NCBI GenBank assembly: GCA_902582155.1
Contig: CACHRI010000001.1
Coordinates: 1-64,000, forward strand
Direction: 5' to 3'
Length of the DNA stretch: 64,000 bases
From: an uncultured Pelagibacteraceae bacterium
GTDB taxonomy: Bacteria > Pseudomonadota > Alphaproteobacteria > Pelagibacterales > Pelagibacteraceae
Shown: positions 1-7,733 of the stretch, piece after piece
Position numbering within the stretch: position 1 is the stretch's first letter
Layout: the number at the start of each line of letters is the position of its first letter
Notes under the pieces: model-generated
Database searches by the model: none
Seen by the model: only the letters and a program-made list of their open reading frames with translations
What the model was told of the DNA's origin: nothing
Translations under genes and position numbers: made by a program

Positions 1-386
1 CTTTTTACTTCTTCTGATTTTTCAATTTCAATAATTATTTTATTTAAATTTTCTGTCTCAGTTTCAATTACAGATGTACTTTTAAGTTGACGTTCTTCAA
101 TTGGAAAAAGGTACTTGAGAGAAAGAAGGGACTCATTTACCTTTCCAACTTGACAAAGTTCATTAGCAGATCTTGGAAAGAAAGATTTTGCAATATCCCA
201 TGAATAATAAAGCCAAACTAATAATAAGAAACTGCTACCAACAATTACCCAATGAATTCCACCTTGAGCCCTCTCTGGATTTCCAAAAACAGCATCTACT
301 TTTTCTGTTTTAATTAATTTCCTACCGTATAAAACACATCCGACGATAGCAAAGAAAAATACAAAAGTTAAAAAAGCTGTGATCAT
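1..386 (-). CDS. ABC transporter permease, N-terminal part (TauC-like), cut by window edge
   Basis: The reading frame starts with ATG at 386 on the minus strand and stays open to position 1, so only about 128 N-terminal residues are visible. Two hydrophobic segments can be read, at roughly residues 3-22 and 48-66, separated by a polar loop and followed by a charged stretch rich in Glu and Lys. The ATG overlaps the stop codon of the upstream ATPase gene (TAATG), so the two are translationally coupled. The permease assignment comes mainly from this operon position behind a binding protein and an ATPase; the conserved permease core lies outside the window. The long N-terminal extension before any permease core is unusual for the TauC family. 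Confidence 0.55.
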   Translation of the reverse strand, partial: MITAFLTFVFFFAIVGCVLYGRKLIKTEKVDAVFGNPERAQGGIHWVIVGSSFLLLVWLYYSWDIAKSFFPRSANELCQVGKVNESLLSLKYLFPIEERQLKSTSVIETETENLNKIIIEIEKSEEVK

Positions 387-1183
387 TAATTATCTTTACC
401 CATTATTTCTTCTTCCATGTCCCAAATCATAGAGAGAATTTCTTCTCTCTTTGAAACGAATTCTTTATTGTTTTTGATTTCCCTTAAATCGCCGTTAAGG
501 CCCATTGATGCAAAGGGTAACTTATATTCTTTATGAATTCTTCCAGGTCTTGGAGCCATAACGTAAACTTTTTCTCCAAGCAATAGCGCCTCTTCAACAG
601 AGTGAGTTATTAAAATAATTGTTTTTCCTGTTTCTTTCCAAATTTTAAGAACTAGCGACTGCATTTTTTCTCTCGTTAATGCATCTAAAGCTCCAAGAGG
701 TTCATCCATTAAAATTAAATCAGGATCATTTATTAAGCATCTGGCTAAAGCTACTCTTTGCTGCATACCACCTGATAGTTGGTAAGTAGGAGTATTACCA
801 AAACCTTTTAAACCAACTATATCCAACCATTCGTTAACTTTCTTTTGTGTTTGAACAGCGTCTTCTTCTTTCATTCTCAAACCAAAATTTACATTCTCAG
901 CAACAGTTAACCATTCAAATAATGCACCTTGCTGAAAAACCATACCTCTATCAACGCCTGGTCCATTTATTTCTTTATTATTAAGAGTAATTTTTCCTGA
1001 AGTTGGTCTAATAAATCCTGCTGTTATATTTAATAAAGTTGTTTTTCCACATCCTGAGGGACCAAGGACAGTTAATAATTCTCCTTTTTTAATTGTGAAA
1101 TTTAAATCTTTGAGCGCATGGACAGTCTCTCCTTTCGGAGTTTTAAAAATCATATTTAGGTTTTGTGAAATTAAGTCGCTCAT
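386..1183 (-). CDS. tauB: ABC transporter ATP-binding protein, taurine/nitrate type (TauB-like)
   Basis: ATPase that powers import through a taurine/nitrate/sulfonate-type ABC transporter at the inner membrane. At 265 residues it has the usual family length. The Walker A motif GPSGCGKT is at residues 41-48, the Q-loop around 84-85, the signature LSGGMQQR at 136-143, Walker B LILMDEP at 156-162, and the H-loop His in ITHSVEEA near 193. It lies downstream of the binding-protein gene and overlaps the permease gene by one base. A terminator-like hairpin separates it from the binding-protein gene, which should make it less expressed than that gene. Taurine specificity is inferred from the transaminase and alanine dehydrogenase across the sugar insert; nitrate or another sulfonate cannot be excluded from sequence alone. 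Confidence 0.85.
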   Translation of the reverse strand: MSDLISQNLNMIFKTPKGETVHALKDLNFTIKKGELLTVLGPSGCGKTTLLNITAGFIRPTSGKITLNNKEINGPGVDRGMVFQQGALFEWLTVAENVNFGLRMKEEDAVQTQKKVNEWLDIVGLKGFGNTPTYQLSGGMQQRVALARCLINDPDLILMDEPLGALDALTREKMQSLVLKIWKETGKTIILITHSVEEALLLGEKVYVMAPRPGRIHKEYKLPFASMGLNGDLREIKNNKEFVSKREEILSMIWDMEEEIMGKDN

Positions 1184-1207
1184 AAAATAATTATATTAGA
1201 TATTTAG

Positions 1208-1247
1208 TTAAAAAAATAGGCACCAATTATATAAACTGGCGCCTATT
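1208..1247 (-). terminator. intrinsic terminator or attenuator between tauA and tauB
   Basis: Read on the minus strand, two 11-base arms (1237-1247 and 1215-1225) pair fully with one G-U wobble around an 11-base loop, and the 3' arm runs directly into a run of seven U (1216-1210). This is the textbook form of a factor-independent terminator. It starts 17 bases after the tauA stop and precedes tauB by about 25 bases, so it most likely gives partial termination and high binding-protein to ATPase ratios. Confidence 0.8.
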
Positions 1248-1263
1248 AATCTGATTTCTTAAA

Positions 1264-2202
1264 CTACGGTAAAAACTTAGTAGTTACCGTACCTCTTGGA
1301 GTGTCAAATCCTTTTAAAAACTTAGCTAGATTTCCACTCTTCATAGATTTTTTTGTTTCTTTTGGTGTTAAGAATTTGAAGCCACTTAAAGTGTCTTTCA
1401 TATCAGCAACTTTCATTTCTGACTCTTTTGACATAGCTTTCATATCACTTCCACCTTTTCTGTATCTTTCGTTAGCTTCATGAGTTAACTCAACGAATGA
1501 TTTTAACATTCCTGGGTTTTCTTTCATGAATTTGTTTGTAACAGAAACAATGTCAATACCCATAATTCCACCAGCACGTGCTTCATCTACTGTTAGAAGT
1601 CTTTTTCCAACTGATGTTGCAGACTTAATAGAATTACCACCAAATAAACATGCCATTACTACATCACCGCTTACTAGTGCAGCTGCACCTTCTTCAGGAT
1701 CCATAGCAATAATATTCATTTTTTTTCTGTCAGCTCCAACTATTTTCATACTTTCAGTAAAAACGTACTCAGCCATAGTTCCTAGTGGAACTGCAACTTT
1801 TTTACCTTCAAGCTCTGAAGCATTTGCTTTTGTAATACCAGACTTATTAGAAGTAACACATGTTGTTCCTCCCATACCGTATTCCATAGCAACGTCAACT
1901 AAACTGATAGGTGCTTTTGCTTTTACAGCGTTAATGTAAGGCATTAAACCTTGTGAGTAAGAGATATCAATATCTCCAGCTAACATAGCATCTGTCATTG
2001 CCACACCATTTGTAAAATTAGTCCATTTCACTGGCACACCTAGTGCTTTTGAATATGCTTTCTTATTCATGTCCTCAAGATTAGGAGATGGCCACTCTAA
2101 AAAGTACGCAACTCTAACTTCTTTAGCAGCAGAATTTGCAACTGAAGAGTAAAGAGAAAAAGCCAAAACCATTCCAAGAACTGTGCTTATTATTTTTTTC
2201 AT
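1264..2202 (-). CDS. tauA: periplasmic substrate-binding protein, taurine/nitrate ABC transporter (TauA-like)
   Basis: Periplasmic receptor that would capture taurine or a related sulfonate and deliver it to the membrane permease. The 312-residue protein begins with a clear signal peptide (Lys-Lys followed by a hydrophobic stretch to about residue 22 and an Ala-rich cleavage region). The mature part starts with EVRVAYFLEWPSPN, the first strand of the SsuA/TauA/NMT1-like fold, followed by regions reading GVAMTDAMLAGDIDISYSQG and VPLGTMAEYVF typical of this binding-protein class. A strong ribosome-binding site (AGGAGAACT) lies just before the ATG. Its transcript is followed by a terminator hairpin. 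Ligand identity is inferred from the neighbouring transaminase and alanine dehydrogenase. Confidence 0.8.
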   Translation of the reverse strand: MKKIISTVLGMVLAFSLYSSVANSAAKEVRVAYFLEWPSPNLEDMNKKAYSKALGVPVKWTNFTNGVAMTDAMLAGDIDISYSQGLMPYINAVKAKAPISLVDVAMEYGMGGTTCVTSNKSGITKANASELEGKKVAVPLGTMAEYVFTESMKIVGADRKKMNIIAMDPEEGAAALVSGDVVMACLFGGNSIKSATSVGKRLLTVDEARAGGIMGIDIVSVTNKFMKENPGMLKSFVELTHEANERYRKGGSDMKAMSKESEMKVADMKDTLSGFKFLTPKETKKSMKSGNLAKFLKGFDTPRGTVTTKFLP

Positions 2203-2279
2203 AGTTCTCCTATATATAGTTTATTAATTGTTAAGATTTAAAATGAATTTTGTACGTAAGTAAATACAAAGAGTGTTCA

Positions 2280-2309
2280 ATAATAGGCCAAGTTTCAGTA
2301 AAAAATCAA
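2280..2309 (-). promoter_or_regulatory. candidate tauA promoter
   Basis: On the minus strand TTGATT (2309-2304) is followed after 18 bases by TATTAT (2285-2280), giving four and five matches to the sigma-70 boxes. Transcription would begin near 2273, leaving a leader of about 70 bases. Found by eye in an A+T-rich gap, so chance matches are possible. Confidence 0.35.
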
Positions 2310-2332
2310 TCCTAGGTTGAAATTAAATTTAT

Positions 2333-3058
2333 TTATCTTTTTTTAAATATCTTTTTAAACTTTGACATATTCATTGTCGTATTCGAAGGGTAAGAACTTC
2401 CAAAAACTTTTTTATAAGAAATTTTCTTTATTTTGGGATTGTATTTTTTCACAAAACTAAAAACACTTTGAGATTTACCTCCAAAATTTATAATTCCTTT
2501 TAGATTAAGTAATTTAAATACCAAAGGAGCTATTTCGTCATGAAATATAAAGTTTGTTAAAAAATCACCAAATGCTGATTTGTGAACAAAAGGCTTTTCA
2601 GTCATGGAAGCTCTTACAATAAGTGAGTTTTTATAAAGTCTAACAGCACATTCTCCACCAAGTTTCGACCAAGCATAGCTATTTATTGGCAATAAAGGAT
2701 CCTCTTCTTTGTGATTTCCTCTTTTACCTGGATACACATAACTTGATGAAAAATAAATTAACTTTATTTTCATTTTTTCACATATTTTGACAATATTAGC
2801 TGTGCCTATAATATTTAAACTAATACTTTTGCTTATATCTTTGTCATGAATAGACATTGGTCTAGATAAACCAGCTAAATGTATTAGGTATTTAGGTTTT
2901 TTTTTCTTTAAGTAACTCAGGATAGATTTTTCTTTTTGGATATTTAATTGTACTTTTGAGGGATAGTAAGTTTTGTAATTTGTTTTAATCCTTTTTAAAG
3001 ATTGTGCGAATCTGCCAGTGCCACCAGTAATTACGATACGATTTTTATAAAGAAACAT
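2333..3058 (-). CDS. RmlD-like NAD(P)-dependent sugar-nucleotide reductase
   Basis: Short-chain dehydrogenase of the extended type, closest in layout to dTDP-4-dehydrorhamnose reductase: it would reduce the 4-keto group of a nucleotide-linked deoxysugar in the cytoplasm. The 241-residue protein has the nucleotide-binding motif TGGTGRFA at residues 11-18, the SSSYVYPGKRG segment near 104-114 that matches the catalytic Ser/Thr region of RmlD, and the YxxxK pair Tyr128/Lys132. The open frame extends upstream to 3250, but that part lies antiparallel to no domain and inside the methyltransferase gene; the ATG at 3058 puts the Rossmann motif at its normal place and overlaps the upstream gene by only 14 bases. 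Together with rfbC and the C-methyltransferase it forms a three-gene minus-strand operon. Exact sugar unknown. Confidence 0.7.
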   Translation of the reverse strand: MFLYKNRIVITGGTGRFAQSLKRIKTNYKTYYPSKVQLNIQKEKSILSYLKKKKPKYLIHLAGLSRPMSIHDKDISKSISLNIIGTANIVKICEKMKIKLIYFSSSYVYPGKRGNHKEEDPLLPINSYAWSKLGGECAVRLYKNSLIVRASMTEKPFVHKSAFGDFLTNFIFHDEIAPLVFKLLNLKGIINFGGKSQSVFSFVKKYNPKIKKISYKKVFGSSYPSNTTMNMSKFKKIFKKR

Positions 3059-4244
3059 GCGAAAACCAAATGCCTCCTTTTTTTTTAAAATCTGATTCTT
3101 TAGACATAATTTCATCTTTATGATTCCAAGCAAATAAAAAAGCAACATCAGGCTTTTCTTCGTGGAATTTAGACACTGGATAAATTGGTATATGCGAACC
3201 AGGAGAAAATTTACCAATTTTTTCTTCTGTAGTATCACAAATAAAATCAATAGTTCTATTATTTATGTTACAATAATTTAAAACAGTTGTACTCTTAGCG
3301 GTGGCTGCATATCCACAAATTTTTTTATTTTCACTTTTGAATTTTTTTAAAGTATTTATTGTCATTTCTCTTGAAGCTTCACACGCTTTTTTAAACTTCA
3401 AACAAGACTCAATTGTGTCCAAGCTATGTTTTTGTTCCTCATCAATATATTTTTTTGTAATATCATTAATTTTATGAAAACCTTTTCTACCTACAATATA
3501 CCTCATGGATCCACCGTGAGTAATTTGTGGCATAACATCTATAAGTTCAAAATCATAAATATCAAAAATTTTTTTGATAGAGCTAAGAGAAAACATAAAA
3601 ATATGTTCATCATAGATTTGATCATATGAAACTTTTGAAAACATTGATCCCAAATAAGGTTCCTCAAAAATAAGAAGTCCTTTTTTAGACAACAAGCTAT
3701 CAACACTTTTTATTACATCAATAAGATCTGGTATATGAGCTATCACATTTGCTGAGCAAATAATATCAGTTGTGTGTTTAAATTCTCTTAAATCATTTAT
3801 ACTTTCCGAGTTAAAAAATTTGTTAATAGTTTTAATTTCATTTTTATTTGCTAATTCAGCAATCTTTTTAGAAGGCTCAAAGCCAATGGCTTCAATATTT
3901 TTGTTCTTAAAATTTTCTAGAAGCGTGCCGTCATTTGATCCAACTTCGATGATTTTAGTCCCCTGGTCGAGATAATTCACCATAAGCCATTCTGCAAAAT
4001 TTTTAAAATGTTTACACATATATTTAGAACTGCTTGTATAAAAAGGATAACTTTCATTATGTACTTTTTCAGGATTAGAAAAGTCATTTAGTTGAAATAA
4101 GGAAACTTTTTTTGAGAAACCAACTTCCATTTCATAGAAAAACTCTTTATCAAAATTTTTTTTTTCAAGGAAGCCATTAGCTGAGGGCATTTTTCCAAAT
4201 GACATAAATGGACTTAATTTTTCACCTGTTACTTTACATTTCAT
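3045..4244 (-). CDS. SAM-dependent sugar C-methyltransferase (TylCIII/TcaB9-like), zinc site degenerate
   Basis: The 399-residue protein has the three-part build of nucleotide-sugar C-methyltransferases: an N-terminal zinc-finger-like domain, a central SAM-binding Rossmann domain with EVGSNDGT at residues 100-107, and a C-terminal domain with GYAATAKSTT. The active-site region Tyr211-Asp-Glu213-His214 and the HGGS segment at 243-246 are kept. It probably adds a methyl group to a ring carbon of a 4-keto-6-deoxy sugar. Unusually, the four zinc cysteines are not kept: only Cys3 remains, and the second pair is replaced by FSKKVSLFQL. Its start overlaps the rfbC stop (ATGA), which supports joint action on a dTDP-linked intermediate. 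A paralogue with an intact zinc site lies at 7734-8951. Confidence 0.75.
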   Translation of the reverse strand: MKCKVTGEKLSPFMSFGKMPSANGFLEKKNFDKEFFYEMEVGFSKKVSLFQLNDFSNPEKVHNESYPFYTSSSKYMCKHFKNFAEWLMVNYLDQGTKIIEVGSNDGTLLENFKNKNIEAIGFEPSKKIAELANKNEIKTINKFFNSESINDLREFKHTTDIICSANVIAHIPDLIDVIKSVDSLLSKKGLLIFEEPYLGSMFSKVSYDQIYDEHIFMFSLSSIKKIFDIYDFELIDVMPQITHGGSMRYIVGRKGFHKINDITKKYIDEEQKHSLDTIESCLKFKKACEASREMTINTLKKFKSENKKICGYAATAKSTTVLNYCNINNRTIDFICDTTEEKIGKFSPGSHIPIYPVSKFHEEKPDVAFLFAWNHKDEIMSKESDFKKKGGIWFSHVSL

Positions 4245-4768
4245 CTTATTTTTAAAAATTCTTTTAATGTGACATTTTTTTTATCTTTTTTAGATATAAT
4301 GGGTTTTTTTATAGGCCATTTTATTTTTAATGTCTTATCATTCCAAATTAAACCCAGTTCATGATTTTTTGATCTATAATTTGTATTGTAATAATGAACA
4401 ATATTTTCCTTTTCCAGAGCAAGAAATCCATGAGCAAAACCAGGCGGTATTAATATAGATTTGCCGTTTTTATCACTGAGAACTACTTTAAAATGTTTTC
4501 CAAATGTCTTTGAACCCCGCCTTAAATCGATAGCAACATCTAGAATTGACCCTTTTAAGACTGAGACGAACTTACCCTGGGGCTTTTTAGTTTGTACATG
4601 CATTCCTCTTAGTACATTCTTTTTTGATTTTGATGTGCAAGAAAATATAAACCTGATTTTTTTAAAGAAACTAGCCTTAAAGTCCTCTTTAAAGTAACCT
4701 CGAGAGTCCCTATAAATTTTATTATTTATTATTTTAAGACCTTTTAACTTAGTGTTTTTAATTTGCAT
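4241..4768 (-). CDS. rfbC: dTDP-4-dehydrorhamnose 3,5-epimerase (RmlC/RfbC)
   Basis: Epimerises dTDP-4-keto-6-deoxy-glucose at C3 and C5, the third step of dTDP-rhamnose-type pathways. The 175-residue cupin has the family hallmarks: RGYFKEDF near 23-30, LRGMHVQ with the catalytic His57, DVAIDLRRGS at 77-86, IPPGFAHGFLAL at 107-118 and LGLIWND near 138-144. The frame runs open to 4963, but the upstream portion overlaps the opposite-strand transaminase gene and has no family similarity, so the ATG at 4768 is preferred. It is the first gene of the minus-strand rfbC, C-methyltransferase, RmlD-like operon. The partner genes rfbA and rfbB lie about 10 kb away at 14815-16691. Confidence 0.88.
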   Translation of the reverse strand: MQIKNTKLKGLKIINNKIYRDSRGYFKEDFKASFFKKIRFIFSCTSKSKKNVLRGMHVQTKKPQGKFVSVLKGSILDVAIDLRRGSKTFGKHFKVVLSDKNGKSILIPPGFAHGFLALEKENIVHYYNTNYRSKNHELGLIWNDKTLKIKWPIKKPIISKKDKKNVTLKEFLKIR

Positions 4769-4865
4769 TATTTTATATACGTTATATATATTATTAAATA
4801 TACTACTATTAGTTGTATATAATTTAGTTGTTTTAGTTAGGCAATAGTCTAAAAATTTTAATTTT

Positions 4866-6206
4866 ATGAGCTCACAAAGAACTAATATTCCCAACTCTCT
4901 AAATGAGCACTGGATGCCATTTTCTGACAACAAATCTTTTAAGAAAAACCCAAGACTAATCACTGACGCAAAAGGAGTTTATTTAACTAATCATCTTGGA
5001 AAAAAGATGATAGATGCTAGCTCTGGTTTGTTCTGCAATCCACTGGGTCATGGCAGAAAAGAAATTACTGAAGCGGTTTCAAAACAGTTAGAAAAATTAG
5101 ATTACTGCCAACCCTTCAACCAGGGTTTTGGTGGATCATTTGAACTAGCAACAAGAATAGCAAAGAAAACACCAGAGGGCATAAATAGAATTTTTTATAC
5201 GATTTGCGGTTCAACAGCTGTTGAAACTGCAATTAAGATAGCGATAGCTTACCACAGAGCAAAAGGGGATTCCAAAAGATTTAGATTTGTCGGCAGAGAA
5301 AGAGGTTATCATGGCATGAATATTGGTGCGACCACTGTCGGTGGAATGATTAATAACGTTAAAACTTTTGCCAGCGTATTAATGCCTGGGGTTCAACATA
5401 TGAGACATACTCATTTACCAGAACATAAATTTGTAAAGGGCCAACCAGAAACAGGAGTAGAATTAGCAGAAGATTTAGAGAGAATAGCTATGAACTTCGG
5501 TGGCGAAAATATAGCCGCATGTATTGTGGAACCTATAGCTGGATCAACTGGAACATTAGTTCCTCCAAAAGGTTATTTAAAGAGATTAAGAGAAATATGT
5601 GATAAACATGGAATACTTTTAATATTTGATGAAGTAATAACTGGTTGGGGAAGAACTGGATCAGCTTTTGCAGCTCAAGAGTGGGGCGTTACACCGGATA
5701 TTATGACAATGGCGAAAGCAACAACAAATGGTGTTGTTCCGATGGGGGTCGTAGCGGTAAAAGAGGAAATGTATGATGCGGTTTTAGATGCATCAAAAGC
5801 TCCAGAAGGAACGCCAGAATTATTTCATGGCTATACTTATTCAGGAATTCCAGTTGCTGTTGCAGCTGCTCTAGCTGTTCAAGATATTTTTGATAAAGAA
5901 GATATTTTTAATAGAGCAAAAGAAATGTCTCCTTATTTTCAAGATGGTTTACATTCTTTAAAAGATTTGAAAGAAGTTGTAAGCATTAGAGGATATGGAA
6001 TGATGGGTGGCATAGAAATGAAAATGGTGGAAAAACCAGGAAAAGCTGGATTTCAAACATTTAAACATTGTTATGATGCTGGAGTTAATTTTAAAAACAC
6101 CGGGGATACATTAATTATTGCTCCACAATTTATCTGTGAAAAAAAACATATTGATGAAATAATTACTAAATTGAGAACCGGTATTTCTAACTATACTAAG
6201 TCATAA
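4866..6206 (+). CDS. tpa: class III PLP aminotransferase, taurine- or omega-amino-acid:pyruvate type
   Basis: PLP enzyme that moves an amino group from a terminal amine, here probably taurine, to pyruvate, giving sulfoacetaldehyde and alanine. The 446 residues fit the family. GSTAVETAIK (115-124), the GYHG motif (147-150), DEVITGWGRTG (255-265) and the PLP-binding Lys284 in TMAKATTNG are all present. The stop codon abuts the start of alanine dehydrogenase with no gap, so alanine made here can be oxidised back to pyruvate by the next enzyme. Beta-alanine or another omega-amino acid is an alternative substrate; the choice of taurine rests on the transporter genes at 1-2202, which a three-gene sugar insert now separates from this gene. 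Confidence 0.75.
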   Translation: MSSQRTNIPNSLNEHWMPFSDNKSFKKNPRLITDAKGVYLTNHLGKKMIDASSGLFCNPLGHGRKEITEAVSKQLEKLDYCQPFNQGFGGSFELATRIAKKTPEGINRIFYTICGSTAVETAIKIAIAYHRAKGDSKRFRFVGRERGYHGMNIGATTVGGMINNVKTFASVLMPGVQHMRHTHLPEHKFVKGQPETGVELAEDLERIAMNFGGENIAACIVEPIAGSTGTLVPPKGYLKRLREICDKHGILLIFDEVITGWGRTGSAFAAQEWGVTPDIMTMAKATTNGVVPMGVVAVKEEMYDAVLDASKAPEGTPELFHGYTYSGIPVAVAAALAVQDIFDKEDIFNRAKEMSPYFQDGLHSLKDLKEVVSIRGYGMMGGIEMKMVEKPGKAGFQTFKHCYDAGVNFKNTGDTLIIAPQFICEKKHIDEIITKLRTGISNYTKS

Positions 6207-7325
6207 ATGATCATAGGAGTGCCAAAGGAAATAAAGCTTCAAGAGCATAGAATTGGCTTAACCCCTGACAGTGTTAAGGTTCTAACAGAAAAAAATCATG
6301 AAGTTTTAATTCAAAGTAACGGCGGGTTCGAAGCAGGTTTTTCAAATGAAGACTATAAAATTGCTGGAGCTAAAATAATTGATAATGCCGAAGAAATTTT
6401 CAAAAGATCAGAGATAATTGTCAAAGTAAAAGAACCTCAAATGAATGAAGTTAAAATGATAAGGGAAAATCAAATCATATATACTTATTTGCATTTAGCT
6501 GCTGCTAAAGAACTGACTGAGGGACTAATCAAATCAAAGTCAATATGTATTGCATATGAAACTGTAACAGATGATAATGGTAGACTTCCTTTACTAGCAC
6601 CTATGAGTGCTGTTGCAGGAAGAATGTCTATACAAGCAGGCGCCCACTCGCTTGAAAAAAATCAAAAGGGTAGAGGTTTGTTATTAGGAGGAGCGCCTGG
6701 AGTCGAGCCAGCAAATGTAGTTATTTTAGGTGGCGGCGTTGTTGGTGAGAACGCAGCAATAATAGCTACTGGAATGAAAAGCAAAGTATATATTGTCGAT
6801 AAATCAAAAGAAAGACTTCAACAACTACATGAATTGTTTGGAGATAAAATTATAGCTAGGGAGAGTGATAAAACAGATCTTAAAAAACTTGTTTCAGAAT
6901 GTGATTTATTAATTGGAGGCGTTTTGATTCCAGGAGCAGAGGCGCCAAAATTAGTTTCAAAAGATATGATTAAGTCTATGAAAAGAGGCTCTGTCGTAGT
7001 CGATGTTGCAATTGATCAAGGTGGTTGTATTGAAACTAGCAAACCTACTACACACGCAAATCCAACTTATATTGTTGACGACGTAGTACATTATTGCGTT
7101 GCTAATATGCCAGGCGGGGTTCCTAGAACTTCTACATTGGCATTAAATAAAGCAACTTTACCAATGTTAATTAAATTAGCTGACAAGGGAGTTAAAAAGG
7201 CATTACTAGAGAATAAAAACTATTTAAAGGGGTTAAATTTATACAAAGGGAAAGTTACTATTAAAGGTGTAGCAGACGCATTTAATTTAAAATATGTTCC
7301 GCCAGAAAATTTAGAAATCAGTTAA
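6207..7325 (+). CDS. ald: alanine dehydrogenase
   Basis: Oxidises L-alanine to pyruvate and ammonium with NAD. The 372-residue length is standard. The N-terminus MIIGVPKEIKLQEHRIGLTP carries the conserved substrate-binding Arg15, followed by VKVKEPQ (Lys around 75) and YLHLAAAKEL with the catalytic His near 96. The NAD-binding motif VVILGGGVVGENAA is near 172-185 and the VVDVAIDQGGC segment near 265-275. It directly follows the transaminase gene, so the pair would regenerate the pyruvate acceptor and release the nitrogen as ammonium. Confidence 0.93.
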   Translation: MIIGVPKEIKLQEHRIGLTPDSVKVLTEKNHEVLIQSNGGFEAGFSNEDYKIAGAKIIDNAEEIFKRSEIIVKVKEPQMNEVKMIRENQIIYTYLHLAAAKELTEGLIKSKSICIAYETVTDDNGRLPLLAPMSAVAGRMSIQAGAHSLEKNQKGRGLLLGGAPGVEPANVVILGGGVVGENAAIIATGMKSKVYIVDKSKERLQQLHELFGDKIIARESDKTDLKKLVSECDLLIGGVLIPGAEAPKLVSKDMIKSMKRGSVVVDVAIDQGGCIETSKPTTHANPTYIVDDVVHYCVANMPGGVPRTSTLALNKATLPMLIKLADKGVKKALLENKNYLKGLNLYKGKVTIKGVADAFNLKYVPPENLEIS

Positions 7326-7435
7326 ACCCGAAGCGGACAATTAATTTTTATTTAGCTAATTTTTCATCAAAATTTAGGTCAAATATACCCATAATGAACC
7401 CATAAAAGATTACATATTGAGCGCCATATGATTAA

Positions 7436-7648
7436 ATGATTTTAAGTATGAGTTCAGAGATTAAAGAAAAAGATCAAAATTACTATGAAAATATAAACGG
7501 ATCAGGTTTATATAATAAAAAAGTAAACTTAAATGAGCTTATGGCTCGAATGAATGAGTCTAAGAAACAAGAGAAAAAAAACAATATTATTCTTTCAGCA
7601 GCGGCAATTTCAGCAGTAACTGTCTTTGGTATAATATTAACTCTTTAA
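7436..7648 (+). CDS. small single-pass membrane protein, unknown function
   Basis: A 70-residue frame (66 residues if the ATG at 7448 is used) follows ald after 110 bases. The N-terminal two thirds are hydrophilic, with KKVNLNELMARMNESKKQEKK resembling a short amphipathic, highly charged helix, and residues about 50-69 form one hydrophobic segment (IILSAAAISAVTVFGIILTL) reaching the C-terminus, so the protein would be tail-anchored with its N-terminus probably cytoplasmic. I do not recognise a family. Its reality is supported by its sensible membrane topology and by lying in the same direction as ald with little other sequence around it. Confidence 0.55.
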   Translation: MILSMSSEIKEKDQNYYENINGSGLYNKKVNLNELMARMNESKKQEKKNNIILSAAAISAVTVFGIILTL

Positions 7649-7733
7649 AACACGCATTTTACTTAATTTATTTACAGTATAATTTTCCTAATTTCGCGTT
7701 GCCACGTGCCGTAGCATTGATATAAAAGTGCTA

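Noticed and set aside
1526-1939. Plus-strand open frame of 137 codons inside tauA
   Set aside because: Antisense shadow of a binding-protein gene with clear signal peptide and family motifs.
2203-2332. Riboswitch in the tauA leader
   Set aside because: No conserved aptamer pattern of a known class could be folded by eye; only promoter-like boxes and a ribosome-binding site were seen.
3059-3250. Upstream extension of the RmlD-like frame by 64 codons
   Set aside because: Lies inside the C-methyltransferase gene and would push the Rossmann motif far from the N-terminus.
4769-4963. Upstream extension of the rfbC frame by 65 codons
   Set aside because: It overlaps the start of the opposite-strand transaminase and has no RmlC similarity; the ATG at 4768 fits the family N-terminus.
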